Both the position numbers and the translations under genes were made by a program. A DNA stretch of 64,000 bases from Ophioderma brevispina (Eukaryota > Echinodermata > Ophiuroidea > Amphilepidida > Ophiodermatidae): contig JAMKCH010005461.1 of NCBI GenBank assembly GCA_023653785.1, positions 1 to 64,000 of the forward strand, in the 5' to 3' direction. The notes under the pieces are model-generated. The model ran no database searches. It was not told the origin of the DNA and was given only the letters and a program-made list of their open reading frames with translations. Shown piece by piece: positions 51,044-62,659 of the stretch (its first letter is position 1; every line of letters begins with the position of its first letter).

Positions 51044-51083
51044 ATTAATTAGTCAAAAAAGTGTCTTATTTGACTAATTAAAT
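51044..51083. repeat. AT-rich hairpin
   Basis: ATTAATTAGTCAAA and TTTGACTAATTAAAT pair around an 11-base loop. It stands alone, just downstream of the tRNA-Pro-like fragment. Confidence 0.7.
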
Positions 51084-51186
51084 ATTAGTCATGCACATTT
51101 TTTATTTTATAATCCACAAAATAGTGCTAAAAAGTGGTTTGAATTAAAAAGAATGCTCTTTAAAGATTTTCGGATTAAATTTCATA

Positions 51187-51880
51187 ATTGTGAACTAATC
51201 AATCATTCGATTCCATACAAGCCGATAATGTCATGCCTTCCCTTAAAATGTTGCTGACTCAGAAGATTTCGAATATTTTTTTTTTGTGTATTAATGAAAA
51301 ATAGTACACTAGAAATAAGTTAGTCACTAAATGCACAAATCGAAATTTGAGACGAACTTGACTAGTTCGTTTTGATGCCAGTACCATAGGTGTAGTAGTA
51401 TTTAGCGTCCAAAAGGATATGTGTATAACTAAATATTCCGGATCCGGAATTTTATAACAAACGTGTGCTTCTAAATCGGAAGGGGAAGATTCGATTTAAC
51501 GGCCTAGCAAATTTCACCACAGAGATTAGTTATGGAAAAAGCAAATAGTACATGCATATAAAACACGATTTCTTTTTGGAGAAATGAGCGGCCTCTCCTC
51601 ATGGAAATCTCTTGAGTCGGCCGTTGTTTAACTAATCTGCGGGGCGTCGACGTCGAATTTGAGCCAGAAATGTAATTTTTCAATTCATTTACCAACAGCT
51701 CCCACCCGTGTGATGCATATCAGTGGAGACATGCCCCACCTACACGCACCACGAAAACTATTTAATTGGCACCTCGGTGATACATTGATGGAATCCTTTT
51801 AATCAAATTCCAAATCTAATGTCTTTAGTCACCTTGGGGATTGCGACACGGTTGCTCGTTCGTGTGACTGTGGGACACAC
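51187..51880. repeat. repeat G, copy interrupted by a MITE
   Basis: Left piece 51187-51245 and right piece 51628-51880 together match 50470-50780. The break falls exactly at CCCTTA/ACTAATC of the intact copy. Confidence 0.85.
51246..51627. mobile_element. MITE-like insertion with TTA target duplication
   Basis: A 382-bp insertion inside repeat G, flanked by TTA at 51243-51245 and 51628-51630. The intact copy at 50520-50540 has a single TTA. The ends are imperfect inverted repeats: GTTGCTGACTCAGAAGATTTC at left, and the complement of the right end reads CAACGGCCGACTCAAGAG then ATTTC. A 3-bp TTA/TAA duplication is typical of PIF/Harbinger-type elements. No transposase is encoded. Confidence 0.75.
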
Positions 51881-52560
51881 TCTGTACCGTATTCTCAAAC
51901 GATGTTTAACGCTCATCACTGGTTTAAATCGCCATTTAACGCCCGCTAAATAACGCAATTTCTCCAAAGTGATGCTTAAATTTAAACGCTGTTGTGTAAA
52001 GTTAGCCCGAAAAATGGTTAAAAGTGCTAAAACGTTGTAGTACACTTAGAATTGGTTCCGGGGGGGAGAGTTAAGGTCGTGTTTTAACGCACGTTTATCA
52101 AATGCCTGATATTTCAGCTCTATGTGATACTCGTGGTTAGGCCAGTTACCTCCTTTATTCTCTTATCTCTTTTCGAGGCCTCAGTTTGATTTCTTCTCGT
52201 ACACGGTTTTTTCTTTGCTTCTATTTTCCAGTGCTGCGTTGTTTATCTGTTTGTATTGAATGAGGAGCAAGTGCGCAACAACGACATAAAAACAGTTTTT
52301 GTCAAATAGGCCAGGGGTTTTGTCTCCATCATTAAACAACAGATAAAGCACCTTTGCGTTCACGCGACACTTCTTGATATTCTTACCCGTGGGCTGTCCT
52401 TGCATTTCATTTACAACTACGGAAGGCATGTCTGAAAAAAAACTAATTGTTCACGACACACGTAGAGATATAGGCGAAGATTATAGTACAGTTCGGTGTG
52501 GATGTTGAGATATTTACGTCGTTTAAATTACAGTGGTTAGCTAAAACGACCTTGTTCTTG
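51881..52560. other. unassigned intergenic DNA
   Basis: Nothing recognised apart from short frames without motifs. Confidence 0.5.
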
Positions 52561-52561
52561 T

Positions 52562-52858
52562 TCAGAGATTATGTGTGATCCAGTGGAAAAGCGCAGGACT
52601 CATGATCATTAAACTGTGGAAATTGTGAGTTCGAGCCCCGCCGTGGCCAAAGTATTGTGTCCCTGAGCAAGACGCTTTATCTTGCTTGTTTCACTTCATC
52701 CAGGTGTAAATGGGGAGCTGTTAGGGGTAGTCATACTGTGCGCCGTTATAATTGGCTGCCGAATTTTCAATAGGTGAAAATGTAATTTATCCTAGTGACA
52801 GCGGAATAAATGTAAAGCGCTTTGAGACTTAATTGTATAAAGCTTTATATAAATAATT
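52562..52858 (+). mobile_element. tRNA-derived SINE with LINE-like 3' tail
   Basis: The A box TGATCCAGTGG (52576-52586) and B box GTTCGAGCC (52629-52637) mark the tRNA head. A central domain (CCCTGAGCAAGACGCTTTAT, then TCCAGGTGTAAATGGG) is of the type conserved among SINEs of marine animals. The tail GTAAAGCGCTTTGAGAC...GTATAAAGC-TTATATAAAT resembles CR1/L2-type LINE 3' ends, which would let the SINE borrow LINE machinery. Confidence 0.85.
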
Positions 52859-52860
52859 TT

Positions 52861-53281
52861 TGTGGGCCGCCAACTATAGCTGGCAGGACCACTTAGCAAT
52901 CCGTTGTGCGTGTGTATGTGTGGATGTGTGGATGTGTGGATGTGTGTATGTGTGGATGTGTGTATGTGTGTGTCAAAAATTGTTAAGTTTTTTTTAAAAT
53001 TGACCTCAATTGAAAAGTTTAACTTCAATTGGAACCAAACTTCTGTCATAGGTGCACAATGGGATCCCTCATATGTTGATAAGGTCAAGGGTCACGTTGA
53101 AAGGTCAAAGGTCATGTGAGGTCAAGTTGAAAAATGGGCTAAAAATGTAAAATTGACCTAAATTGAAAACTTGAAGTTCAATTGGAACCAAACTTTTGTC
53201 ATAGGTGCACCATGCAATCCCTCATATGTTGATGAGATCAAAGGTCACGTGCCAGGGTCAAAGGTCATGGGGCGGCCCACA
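52861..53281. mobile_element. short TIR element with internal 153-bp duplication
   Basis: Ends are the perfect 11-bp inverted repeat TGTGGGCCGCC / GGCGGCCCACA. Inside are a TGTGTGGATG microsatellite (52905-52975) and two tandem units of about 153 bp sharing TTGGAACCAAACTT, TGTCATAGGTGCAC and CCCTCATATGTTGAT, each followed by GGTCA repeats. No coding capacity. The element abuts the SINE with no clear target duplication. Confidence 0.7.
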
Positions 53282-53289
53282 GCTTATAT

Positions 53290-55405
53290 TCTTTGAATAT
53301 AGCGAGCGCGAAAGCCGAGAACCGCGAAATTCTAGTTATTTATTATTTGTTTTATTACTCTCCCATGTTAGAGAAAAAAAAATCATCGTCCAAAAAGAGT
53401 AGAAGAGCCAATAGCTTCCCTTTGAGCTTAGTAAGAGAGACATGTTCCCAGAGCACGGTTGGCGGTCAAAATCTACAGCGTGCTAGAGAGAGAAGCGTTA
53501 CCACTGATAGATTAACTTTAACCTTGTTTCACAGATATATATAGTGCTATGCTTTTTTTTTACAAAACAAGCTATGACCTATGCGATATTTTTGCCATGG
53601 TGTTTTTAGAAATACACAATATATGTCACTCCAATATACTCCTCTTCTGCTTTCAAGGCATAAAACAAACTTCACACAATAAAAAAAACACTATAGAGTC
53701 CATGTAGTTCCACTTTTTTCTTTGTCCCAAGTTTTGAGACACAATTCGTGTCAAGAAAAGTACTGAGTATCGCCTAAAGTAAAAAAAAAAAAACAACTTT
53801 AAAATGTAAAAAAAAATCGCCCAGCCGCATAGACCTATGAGCTAAATCCAATTTTAAAAGCTATGTGCGAGGGAAGCTGAGACAAACTTATTTTTGGCCT
53901 TATTTTCTAGAATAGACTTATTACATGTATTCAGGAGTTCATGAAAATAATTTTTCAAAATTTTCCACTTAGACTTATTTTGCTTGAAATTTAAATTAGT
54001 TAAATATTGTGTTCCAGATCATTGGCTCAATTTGTTTAACGACATAATCGTAATTCGCGAGTGATCGCCTCATTTATTCCGATACTTTTACAAACCTATA
54101 TATTGCGGAATAAGTCCAATTTGGAATGTAAGAGGATACCCCAGAGTGGATTGATAAAGAAATGAATTTCATATAATCGAGGATTCACGAGGAATAAGCC
54201 CCAATGGAGACTTGAATTCTGAATCCCAAGTTTTCAAACCTAGTGAATATGCGCTCCCCAACAAGTCCCCTTTTTTCCTGCATTTACCACACACACGCAC
54301 TCTTTCTTTTTACCTCGATATTACCGCGCCTCTTGTTTCCTTAAAGAATGCAAGTCCACACATTTTAACCTCTTTTAAGAAGCCAATCCCCAGCTATAAT
54401 GCTGGCATAACATGCATTCGCGTGTCTGAGGCACGATTGTTATAATACGCACCCGCATATCGCACGTAAAGGAAAAACTCCTAAGATCAATGAAGCTCTG
54501 TACTCGCTTTCCTATTATCGACCTTTGGCTACGTTCCTTCTGTGATACTTCACCAACAGACCGAAATTATAGAGTGTTCGCGCCTTATTGACAGCCCCTC
54601 TAGAGTTTGCGTCAATTATAAAAAAAATAGGGCTACGGACCCTATTTCGTGCGGAGATAAATCCCGGGATAAATCAATAAATTAATAGATTGATTATTGT
54701 ATCAATACTGAAGAGAATATTATATCAATGTTTTAGCTCCTACATCCATTAAAATGATGTTAAAGTTGATCAGTGCAACGAGTAAGGTTGAATGTACTTT
54801 AGTAGCTTTAGTATGAATATGTAGACATACATTTTAACGCATTTCATCACCTACAAACATATGTCAATGTTCACGATATAACAAGTTTGCTGAAGGTGTC
54901 AAAAACCACCTGAGTCCGTTGCATGCATCTATATGCAAAAAGATGGGTATTCCATGCACAATTTAATTTGTTTAGTCACGAAGCCTTGTTTATAGTCACA
55001 CGGTACATGTATTTTGAATATCCACATGGGAGAATTTGGACGCCACTAACAAGAATTCATATTCGTATCCACTATTGTATCACTAAAATGTAAATTTGTG
55101 TTAAATGTCCCAATTAAACCCTGCCCGAAAACACGGAGTCATTGGGGGAACAAACACAAAAGGCAATGAACTACAGTACAAGCATTAAGCGTATTAAATT
55201 TTCTTAAAATATTGAATAGGTCGTACAAATGGAAAGAAAGATATAGAAAACATGTTACGTTTATTGCACTTCATCGCTTTTGGAAGGAGTTGCTGCTTTA
55301 AAGACAAATGCAAACCTATAAATTGCATTCAATATAGAAGAAAGGAAACCCAATTTCTAGACACGAGTGTGGGCGGCCAAAAATATAAAAAATATCTTAA
55401 AGATT
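53290..55405. other. unassigned AT-rich intergenic DNA
   Basis: No gene or repeat recognised. A small hairpin AAATAGGG...CCCTATTT lies at 54625-54647. Confidence 0.5.
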
Positions 55406-55408
55406 AAA

Positions 55409-55577
55409 CAAGGTCTCAAATATAAAGAAGACGTCAAATAATTGTGAACAAGGTCTCAAATGCTGATTAAGGTGTCCAATGTAGATAACGCTCTCACATA
55501 TTGATCAAGGGATCAAAACAGATAAAGGTCTCAAATACAGATAAATGGTTCAAATCTTAAAAAGGGGTCAAATGCAG
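55409..55577. repeat. degenerate 19-bp minisatellite, nine units
   Basis: Units on the pattern AAGGTCTCAAATACAGATA start near 55411, 55431, 55451, 55470, 55489, 55508, 55526, 55545 and 55563, so spacing is 18-20 bp. Units differ at several positions each. Confidence 0.8.
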
Positions 55578-55579
55578 CG

Positions 55580-56840
55580 CCCTAGTACTGTAGGGCAATA
55601 AAAATGGAAAAGTAAAATGATCAATTGTTAAAAGTAACCCTCTCCAGGAATACAATGACCGTTAAGCTTTTCAGTTCACATTTCTAACAAAAGATAGAAG
55701 CTCGTATGTGATAAGGTTTTCCAAAAAAAGGAACTATCAACACGAACAATGATATTCTCATGTTAAACACAATTAATTCCTGGTATGGAATGATTTTATG
55801 GTTCATATTACCACTGTTGACCAAAAATATGAAAATGTATTTAATTGAATTGTAGAAAAAACTTGGAAACTAATCTGTCCTCAATTGCTATAAAACGCAA
55901 TATGTTGAGCAGTAGTAAGGACTAAAAAAAGAAAAGTTGACGTTTCATCTGGTCTCAAAGTTTATATGCAAACTGATTGAAGCAATGCGAGCTTTTTTGA
56001 CCAGTCCGTATATATCCCTTTGTGTCACTATACGACACATAGCTCCTTTGCCAGTCACTAGCACGATACGTGTTTCTCACAAATATGTGAACTGCTTTTT
56101 GACCTACGTTCCCTCATTACACTCCTTTGCTTGCCTTTCTTAAGAATACAGAATATGTTCTTCTTTGAGTATTTTTCTCCAAGAAGAGCCATTAGCATTT
56201 GATATTGAACGTCCTTAGGAGCATTTTCGCCAACGAGGCCATTTAAATAATGTTTGCCAAAAAAATCGTGCGTGCGCTATACTTTTTAAAAAATCAGGCG
56301 AAAACTTGTCATGTTTACCAAGAATTACTTGGTTTCAAAGCGAAGCATAGAATCGTGCGAGAGAGGAAAAACGTACTCGAATGTATGGATGGGTTTTTAC
56401 TTCGTAAAAACCTGTAAAATCGCATCGTCTTTTTGACAGGATATAGATCTATTGTGTATTCATTGTTGTATTCAGCGTGATCCACTTTCCGGGGTGAAAA
56501 TAGTTGAGCAGTGTGTTTTCTAGGGATAATAAACAATTTTATGTTTTTTGTATTTATGACGTTAATTCGAAATGAAACCATAAACCGTACAGCATTCAAT
56601 TATATTATAGCTGTCACTATACGTGTTTTCTCACAGGTATTTGAACAATAGTTAACCATTTTTGACATTTGTGTCACGTCATGTGTTCTCCCGCACGGTG
56701 TAACATGAAACCGCTGGTATTTACAATTTTTGTTTCGCTTTAATTCACTAACTTAAAAGAAGAAGAATAAACATGCGCCACGCATGTCCGATGTTTACAT
56801 TTTCTCTCGCCAAATATCGATGACGCTAGTCTATGCGGCT
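55580..56840. other. unassigned AT-rich intergenic DNA
   Basis: No gene recognised. The open frames (55937-56143 plus, 56599-56315 minus) have no motifs. Confidence 0.5.
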
Positions 56841-56841
56841 A

Positions 56842-56844
<3 letters not shown>

Positions 56845-56876
<32 letters not shown>

Positions 56877-59800
56877 TAGTTCTTGTTCAGTCTCCTTGAT
56901 GTCGCACTGCAGTGCCTTGCTTCAGAAGTGGGTCCTCTCCAATACAATTATCCTCCATCAATGTCCACCTACCACCACCTCCACCCCTTCCCCACTCCAT
57001 GTCTTCCACACCGACCCTCTCCCTCACCAACAAGCCACCAGTCCCCCCCCGAACCCAACCATCGTCGTCCACCAGCCCACCGACCCCATTCCCCGCCCCC
57101 CGCGTGTCTCCGCACGTGCCCAGCGTGCCAGGTCAGTGTGGCGCAACAGCCTTCTTTCTCTCCTCCCCCCCCCCCTCCCGCCCTTACCCCTCCCCCCACG
57201 CCCTTAACTTTACTTGGTTGATTTGGTGGTGCTCTCCTGTACTCTCCGCGCACCTTCACGTGTCCGCCTCTTGCTGCCTGCCGCCCACCCTCACCAACCT
57301 CGCCCCTCCCCTTACCGTGCCTCTCCCCCGCCCGGTGCGGGGAAACCCTCCCATTCCCCCAGTATCCCCCCCCCAACACGACCCCCTCCCCCCTTTCCCC
57401 CCCCACACGCTCCCTCCCCCCCGACCCGGCCCCCCCTCCGTCCCCCGTCCCTCCCCCCTGAGACACCGTGCCCCCCCATCCCCCTCCCCCCACCGCCCCC
57501 CTCCCCCCGCCCCCCCTCACCACCCCCCCCGCCCCTCCCCACTCGCCCTCCCGGTCGCCCGGGTATCCCTCTCCGCCCCCCCCCCCACTTCCTCTATCAC
57601 CCCCCCCCTCCCCTTTTCCCCCCCTATCTTCCTCTACACCCAGCTTCTCAAGCTCCCCCCTTGCCGTCCCACCTCCCAGTCCAACCTACCGCCTCCCCCT
57701 CCCCCCTATTCCGTCGGTTCCGCCGCCTTCCCCCCTCCTTCGTCCTTGCTCTTACTTGGTTTTTGTGCTTTTAGTCCCGCCGCCACCCCCCCTCCCCCCC
57801 ATCCCTCCCCCCCCCACGCGCTCCTCCGCCGTCCCCCTGCGCCACCCCCCTTTCCTCCATGCCCCCGGAGACTCCCTGCCCGAGTCGCCCCCCTCTCCCC
57901 GCAGGGCCGCTAGTTCCCCAACCCCTCCCTCCCGCCTCCCCACCTGGTTGCCTTCCCGCTCCCCGACCTCCCCTCCTCCCCGCAACTCTGTCTGTTCGTC
58001 GCCCCCACCCTACCGCCCCCCTTGGAGGTTTCCCCCTCCCGCCCCCCCCCTCCCCCCCCGGCCGACCGTTCCTGAGCCATCCCCGCCTCCCTCGCTCTCC
58101 CCATACCCCATCCCACTTCACCCCCCCCTGTTGACATGCTCCCTCCCCCCCTTCTTAAAAAAGATGAAGTAAATCTAAAACAACTAAAAAAAGTAATAAA
58201 AAATAATTAAAAAAAAAAGAAAAGAGTTTTTTTTTTTTAAAAAATTTCTAAATTCTAAAATAAATAAAAAAAATCAACTCTAAACTTCTGACTAAAATCA
58301 AAAAAAAAAAAATAATTACAACACCTCCCCCTTAACCCTCCTCAACCCCCTCAACCTACACTAACCCCCCACCATCTAAGTTCTAACTAAACAAAAATAA
58401 TTTAACTAACATTCTACACACTCTAAAATCATAAAACAAAATCAAAAAAACCAAAAAACTATAAAACAATTTAACAAACACCAAAACAACAAAAGCGAGT
58501 ACCGTTTCATCACTCTACCGCCCCCCCCCCCTCCCACCCCCCCACCTCCCCAACCCGTCCTTCACCCCCAGCACCTCTGCCGTCACCCCCTTCCTTCCTC
58601 CCACCCCCCCGTCCCGCTCAACCCACCCCCCCCCAAATTATACAATCAGATAAAAGTAAACATGTTATCAAATCAATTAAAAAAAAAACATTAAACCATA
58701 AAAAAAAAAAAAAGACAAAAAACACAACAAAAAAAAATTAAAAAAAAAAACTCTCTAAAACCCTAAAAAATATAATACTAAAACTAATTCCCCTAAAAAA
58801 AAAACCACTAACCAACACTTAACTAAAACCAATAACTCAACAAAAGCAACACCAATAAACCACCCAAAGTCTGGTTAGTCCCATAGTCTTTCCACCACTC
58901 ACACATAAATGATCACCCAGAAACCTCCCCAACACCATCACCCCAACAACCTTTCCCACATTCCCCACCCACGGCCCCACCCACCCCACTCCCCCTCCCC
59001 GGCTCTCACGCTCCGGTCTTATTGCCTACCATAGGTCCCCCGGCAGTCTCCCCCCCTCCCCCGGCTCACTTTCGCCCCCCCTCTCCCACACCCCCCCCCC
59101 CTTAATCCTTGTCCTTCTCCGCCCCCCTCGCCCTGCCCCCATTGTCCTCCATCCCCCTCACCCCCCACGGCTGAGGGGTAGATTGTCTCCCTCCCCACCC
59201 GCCCGCCCCTCCCCCCCCCATCCCACCGCCTTCCCCTCCCCCCTCCCCCCGCTCCTCCCTTCCCCCCGGCCACCCACTCCTTCCTCCGCGGCCTCCCCCC
59301 CCCCCCTACCCCGCAGAGTCTCCCCTCTTTTCACACCGTCCCCCCCTCCACCCCCCGAGGGTACTGGGGAGACCGTCTCCCTTCCCCCCCCTCCCCCCCC
59401 CTCGGATGCTCCCCGTTCACGCCATAACCGTCACTTCCTCCGCCACCCCCTCCCCCTCTGCTAAATAACAAAAAAACAAAAATAAAAAAAAACTAATAAA
59501 ATCCTTTTAAAATAAAATAAAGTAAGAAACTACTTTAAAAAATAAATAAAAAAGCTAAAAAAAAAAAAAATAAAAAAATGTAAAAGTTCCAAATAACAAA
59601 ATATTCTAACGTAAAAAAAACAATAAAAAACAAGCGTAAATTTCTATAAAAAACTAACAAACTTTTAAAATTAAAAAAAAAAAAAAAATAAGAAAATAAA
59701 ACAAAAAAAATAACTGAAAATGCTTCTCTCTAATACAAAAAACACAACACTAACAACCCCAAACAAAAAAAAAATAAAAGACCACACAAAAACAAAACGG

Positions 59801-61136
59801 AAAGAAAACGTCTTTAAGTATCATAACGACTACTCAAAACCATCCCACAGATTCACTTACAACCAAAATAGCAATAAAAAAACAACCCCCACCTAGGATT
59901 CTACACTATTTAAATCTCCCCCTGCTTTTTTCCCCTCCCACCCCACCTCCTCCCTCCCCATCCCTTCCCGTAACAACTAACACCTAACACACCCCCCCAC
60001 CCCCCACACACCCAATCCCTTGCCTCCCGTCCTTATTGCCCCCCCCACACCGACCGTCCCCCTGACACCATTCAATCCCGCTACCTTACTCCCACGCGTT
60101 CTCTCCGGTCCCTCAATGCCACCACCCCCCAGTCGCAATCATCCCCCACACAACCCGCCACTCTTGCTACCCGCCTCGCCACCCCCCCCTCCTCCTCCCC
60201 CCCCCCCATACCGTTTCTACGTTTATCCCTCCTCCGGCCCTCCCCCCTCTTCCGTTCCTCCGGTTCTTCCTTGATTTATTTTTTCCGGTTGTCGACCCCC
60301 CCGGTCTCTCCCCCCCCCCTTTCCCCCCCCCCCCCTTTTCCCCGCCCCCCTCCTTCTCTTTCCCTCCCCCCCTCCCCTGTCACCTCCGCTCTTCCCCCCC
60401 TCTCTCGCCCCTCCCCCCCCCCCCCCCCCCTCCCCCCCCTTCCCCCCCCCCCCTCTGCCCCCCCCCCTGCCCCCAGTTTCCACCTCTCCCTCCCCCCCCC
60501 CCCCGTCCCCCCCCCCACCCGCTCCTCACAAACAGGCGATACCCCGCCCCTCACCATCCCCCTCCCCCCTCTACCTCCTCCCCACCCCTCCCCTCCCCCC
60601 CCTCCCTTCCGCCTCCCCTTCCTCCCACCATCCACCCCCCCTCCCTTCACCCCCTCCCTGATGCATCGGGCATTAGCGGGGCTCTCCCTCCCCCACCCAA
60701 CCTTCCCCCCCCGACCCTTCTCAAAGTGGTCCAAACTTCCTTCCCGCGCCCGCCGCCCTCCCCCGCCGCCACCCCCCCTCTGTCCGCCCCCGCCCCCTCG
60801 GTTTCCTTCCTCCCGCCCCCACCCCTCCCCCCCTGACCCCCCCGCGCCCCTTTGTCCCCCGAGTTGGAAAGTACCGTAGGGGGTAGGCAACTCCCTCCAC
60901 GCTCCCCTCTTCTTCCCGCCTCCGTGTTACCCGCCACTCCCCCCCGTCTCCCCCGAAATATTTCTCCCCACCCGCTCCCCTCCCCTCTCTCCCCCCCGGG
61001 GGCTCACCTGCCTCTCCCACCCCTCCATCTTTGCTTCGCTTTAAAGTATTTTGTTCGCTCCACCCCCACCCCCCTCACACGATCGTGCGCCCCCCCTCGT
61101 CCCCCCGTGGCTGACCCCGCCACAAAAAAAAAAAAA
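56845..61136. repeat. 4.3-kb G-depleted C/T-rich and A-rich alternating block
   Basis: Opens with a run of 29 A (56845-56873). Then come C/T-rich (about 56940-58150), A-rich (58157-58500), C-rich (58518-58636), A-rich (58640-58860), C-rich (58900-59460), A-rich (59461-59890) and C-rich (59925-61120) segments, and a final run of 13 A (61124-61136). G is scarce on the plus strand throughout. Homopolymers dominate and no unit repeats regularly. Pro-rich plus-strand and Gly-rich minus-strand frames (up to 333 codons) are by-products of CCC/GGG codons and should not be annotated as genes. It could be genuine satellite or low-quality consensus. Confidence 0.85.
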
Positions 61137-61139
61137 GAA

Positions 61140-62655
61140 ACCAAATAAAAAAATCTTTCTCGGTCTTCAAATTGTTAGTATTCATATATGGTTACTAGTG
61201 TCTGACAAACCAAACGAATTTGTTCAATGGTACAAAGAAGAAACGTGACTGAATGTTTCCAGATACATGTCCAATGTTGCGTCATCAGTGTCGTATCAGT
61301 AATTCATAAAAGGAGTAAAAATCGCGACAGGACAAGTTTATGACTCCCCAGATACAGCGCATTAGTTCATATGAGGGGCAACAACCATAAGTAAAACTAT
61401 TAAACGACTAAGTAGATCCACTGCTGTGTGTGACTAGCTTTCAACTTATGTGAGGTTTGAAAGAGCAACCAAGGCTTTCCGCAAAACACATTTTAAAAAC
61501 CATCTATTTTCAAGTTCCCACTCTCAAACATATATCATTTTGTAGTCTTAAAGTTGCAAAATCTGACTCTTGCCATACTGGAATACAATAGAATTAGACA
61601 CATGCTCTTTAATCCGTATACTATTCAGGCAATATGACCTTCACGACAAGTACGGTGGAACCATTTTGACAGGTTTTTGTGCCAATGCTCCTCATTTGCA
61701 GGTCTAATATAAACAAACTATACATTTTCTGATAATTCCGTATGATAAGGCGAGTTGACATCCCGTTCCATCCTTGATTCATTTGGAGATCCATTCTGCA
61801 ATTTTTGAACCACCAGTGTTTTAACTTTTGGTTGCCGTTTCCCTAAAATGCGGATTTTTGAACTCGTTGAAAAAACGTATAACATGCAGCTTACGAATTT
61901 TTTACACTTTACGATTTTTATAAATCCACAACTCATACAGATGGGTTTCCACCATGCCCTGTCACTTTGTCGCCTCCCACTATAGCCCTGACTCGATTGA
62001 GACTCAAATCAATTGTGTTTTACAAATCTATAGTAATCACGACGTTGTTTGAATACTTTTAAATTATCTTTTCTAACTGGTCCCTTAAAAGGGAACCAGT
62101 AGAAAAGATAATTTTATATCCACAGTCTTTAACATTGATCTCGGCATAGAAAATAAATTCTAGAAACACTTGTTTCACGTGAATCTCAATGGTTCACATC
62201 CGATGCCTCAATGATCAAACACTTATTTTACAAATCTAAGTCATCATAAATTTGCTCCGGTGTCGTTAAAGACCGTTATAGAGAACCAACAGAAACATAT
62301 GTACTCCATGATTTTTTAATTTCTCGTTATAAAAATTAGAAGTTGTTTATACGCTTTTCACTTGAATAAGTAGTTTCGACATAGATGCGACATTAGCACC
62401 ATTCTCGGATAATCGCAATTCTCACAGATCTCACAGACAAACATCCTTTAGGCTCGTGTTGAAGCCTTCTCGCGGCGGCCCTGTTAAGGTGCCCACTCAC
62501 CTGTTGTGGCTGAACGGATTCAACAACTTAACGTCCAAACATCGTGTTTTAAACCCACCACCGTGAACATCTTGAAGACCCACCCTCAATTTCTAGGCGG
62601 CTGAGCCTACTCACCAGAGGAACTTTCCTTAATGGCAAGCACCAATTTTGGCTAT
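61140..62655. other. unassigned AT-rich intergenic DNA with palindrome
   Basis: Apart from the palindrome at 62062-62113 nothing is recognised. Confidence 0.5.
62062..62113. repeat. 50-bp near-perfect palindrome
   Basis: The left arm reads AATTATCTTTTCTAACTGG then TCCCTT. The right arm reads AAGGGAACCAG then TAGAAAAGATAATT. The arms are 25 bases each with a 2-base centre, and the only differences are two compensating one-base indels. It would form a stable hairpin or cruciform. Confidence 0.9.
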
Positions 62656-62659
62656 CCTG

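Noticed and set aside
55409..55577. CRISPR array
   Set aside because: The repeat unit is about 19 bp, contiguous and degenerate, without unique spacers. The window is eukaryotic.
56912..58172. Long proline-rich open frames (333, 186 and 234 codons, plus) and glycine-rich frames on the opposite strand
   Set aside because: They arise from CCC/GGG homopolymer composition: all frames are open together, with no domain, no codon bias and no upstream signal.
60271..60890. 202- and 204-codon open frames on opposite strands
   Set aside because: Same low-complexity cause. The two frames mirror each other over the same C-rich bases.
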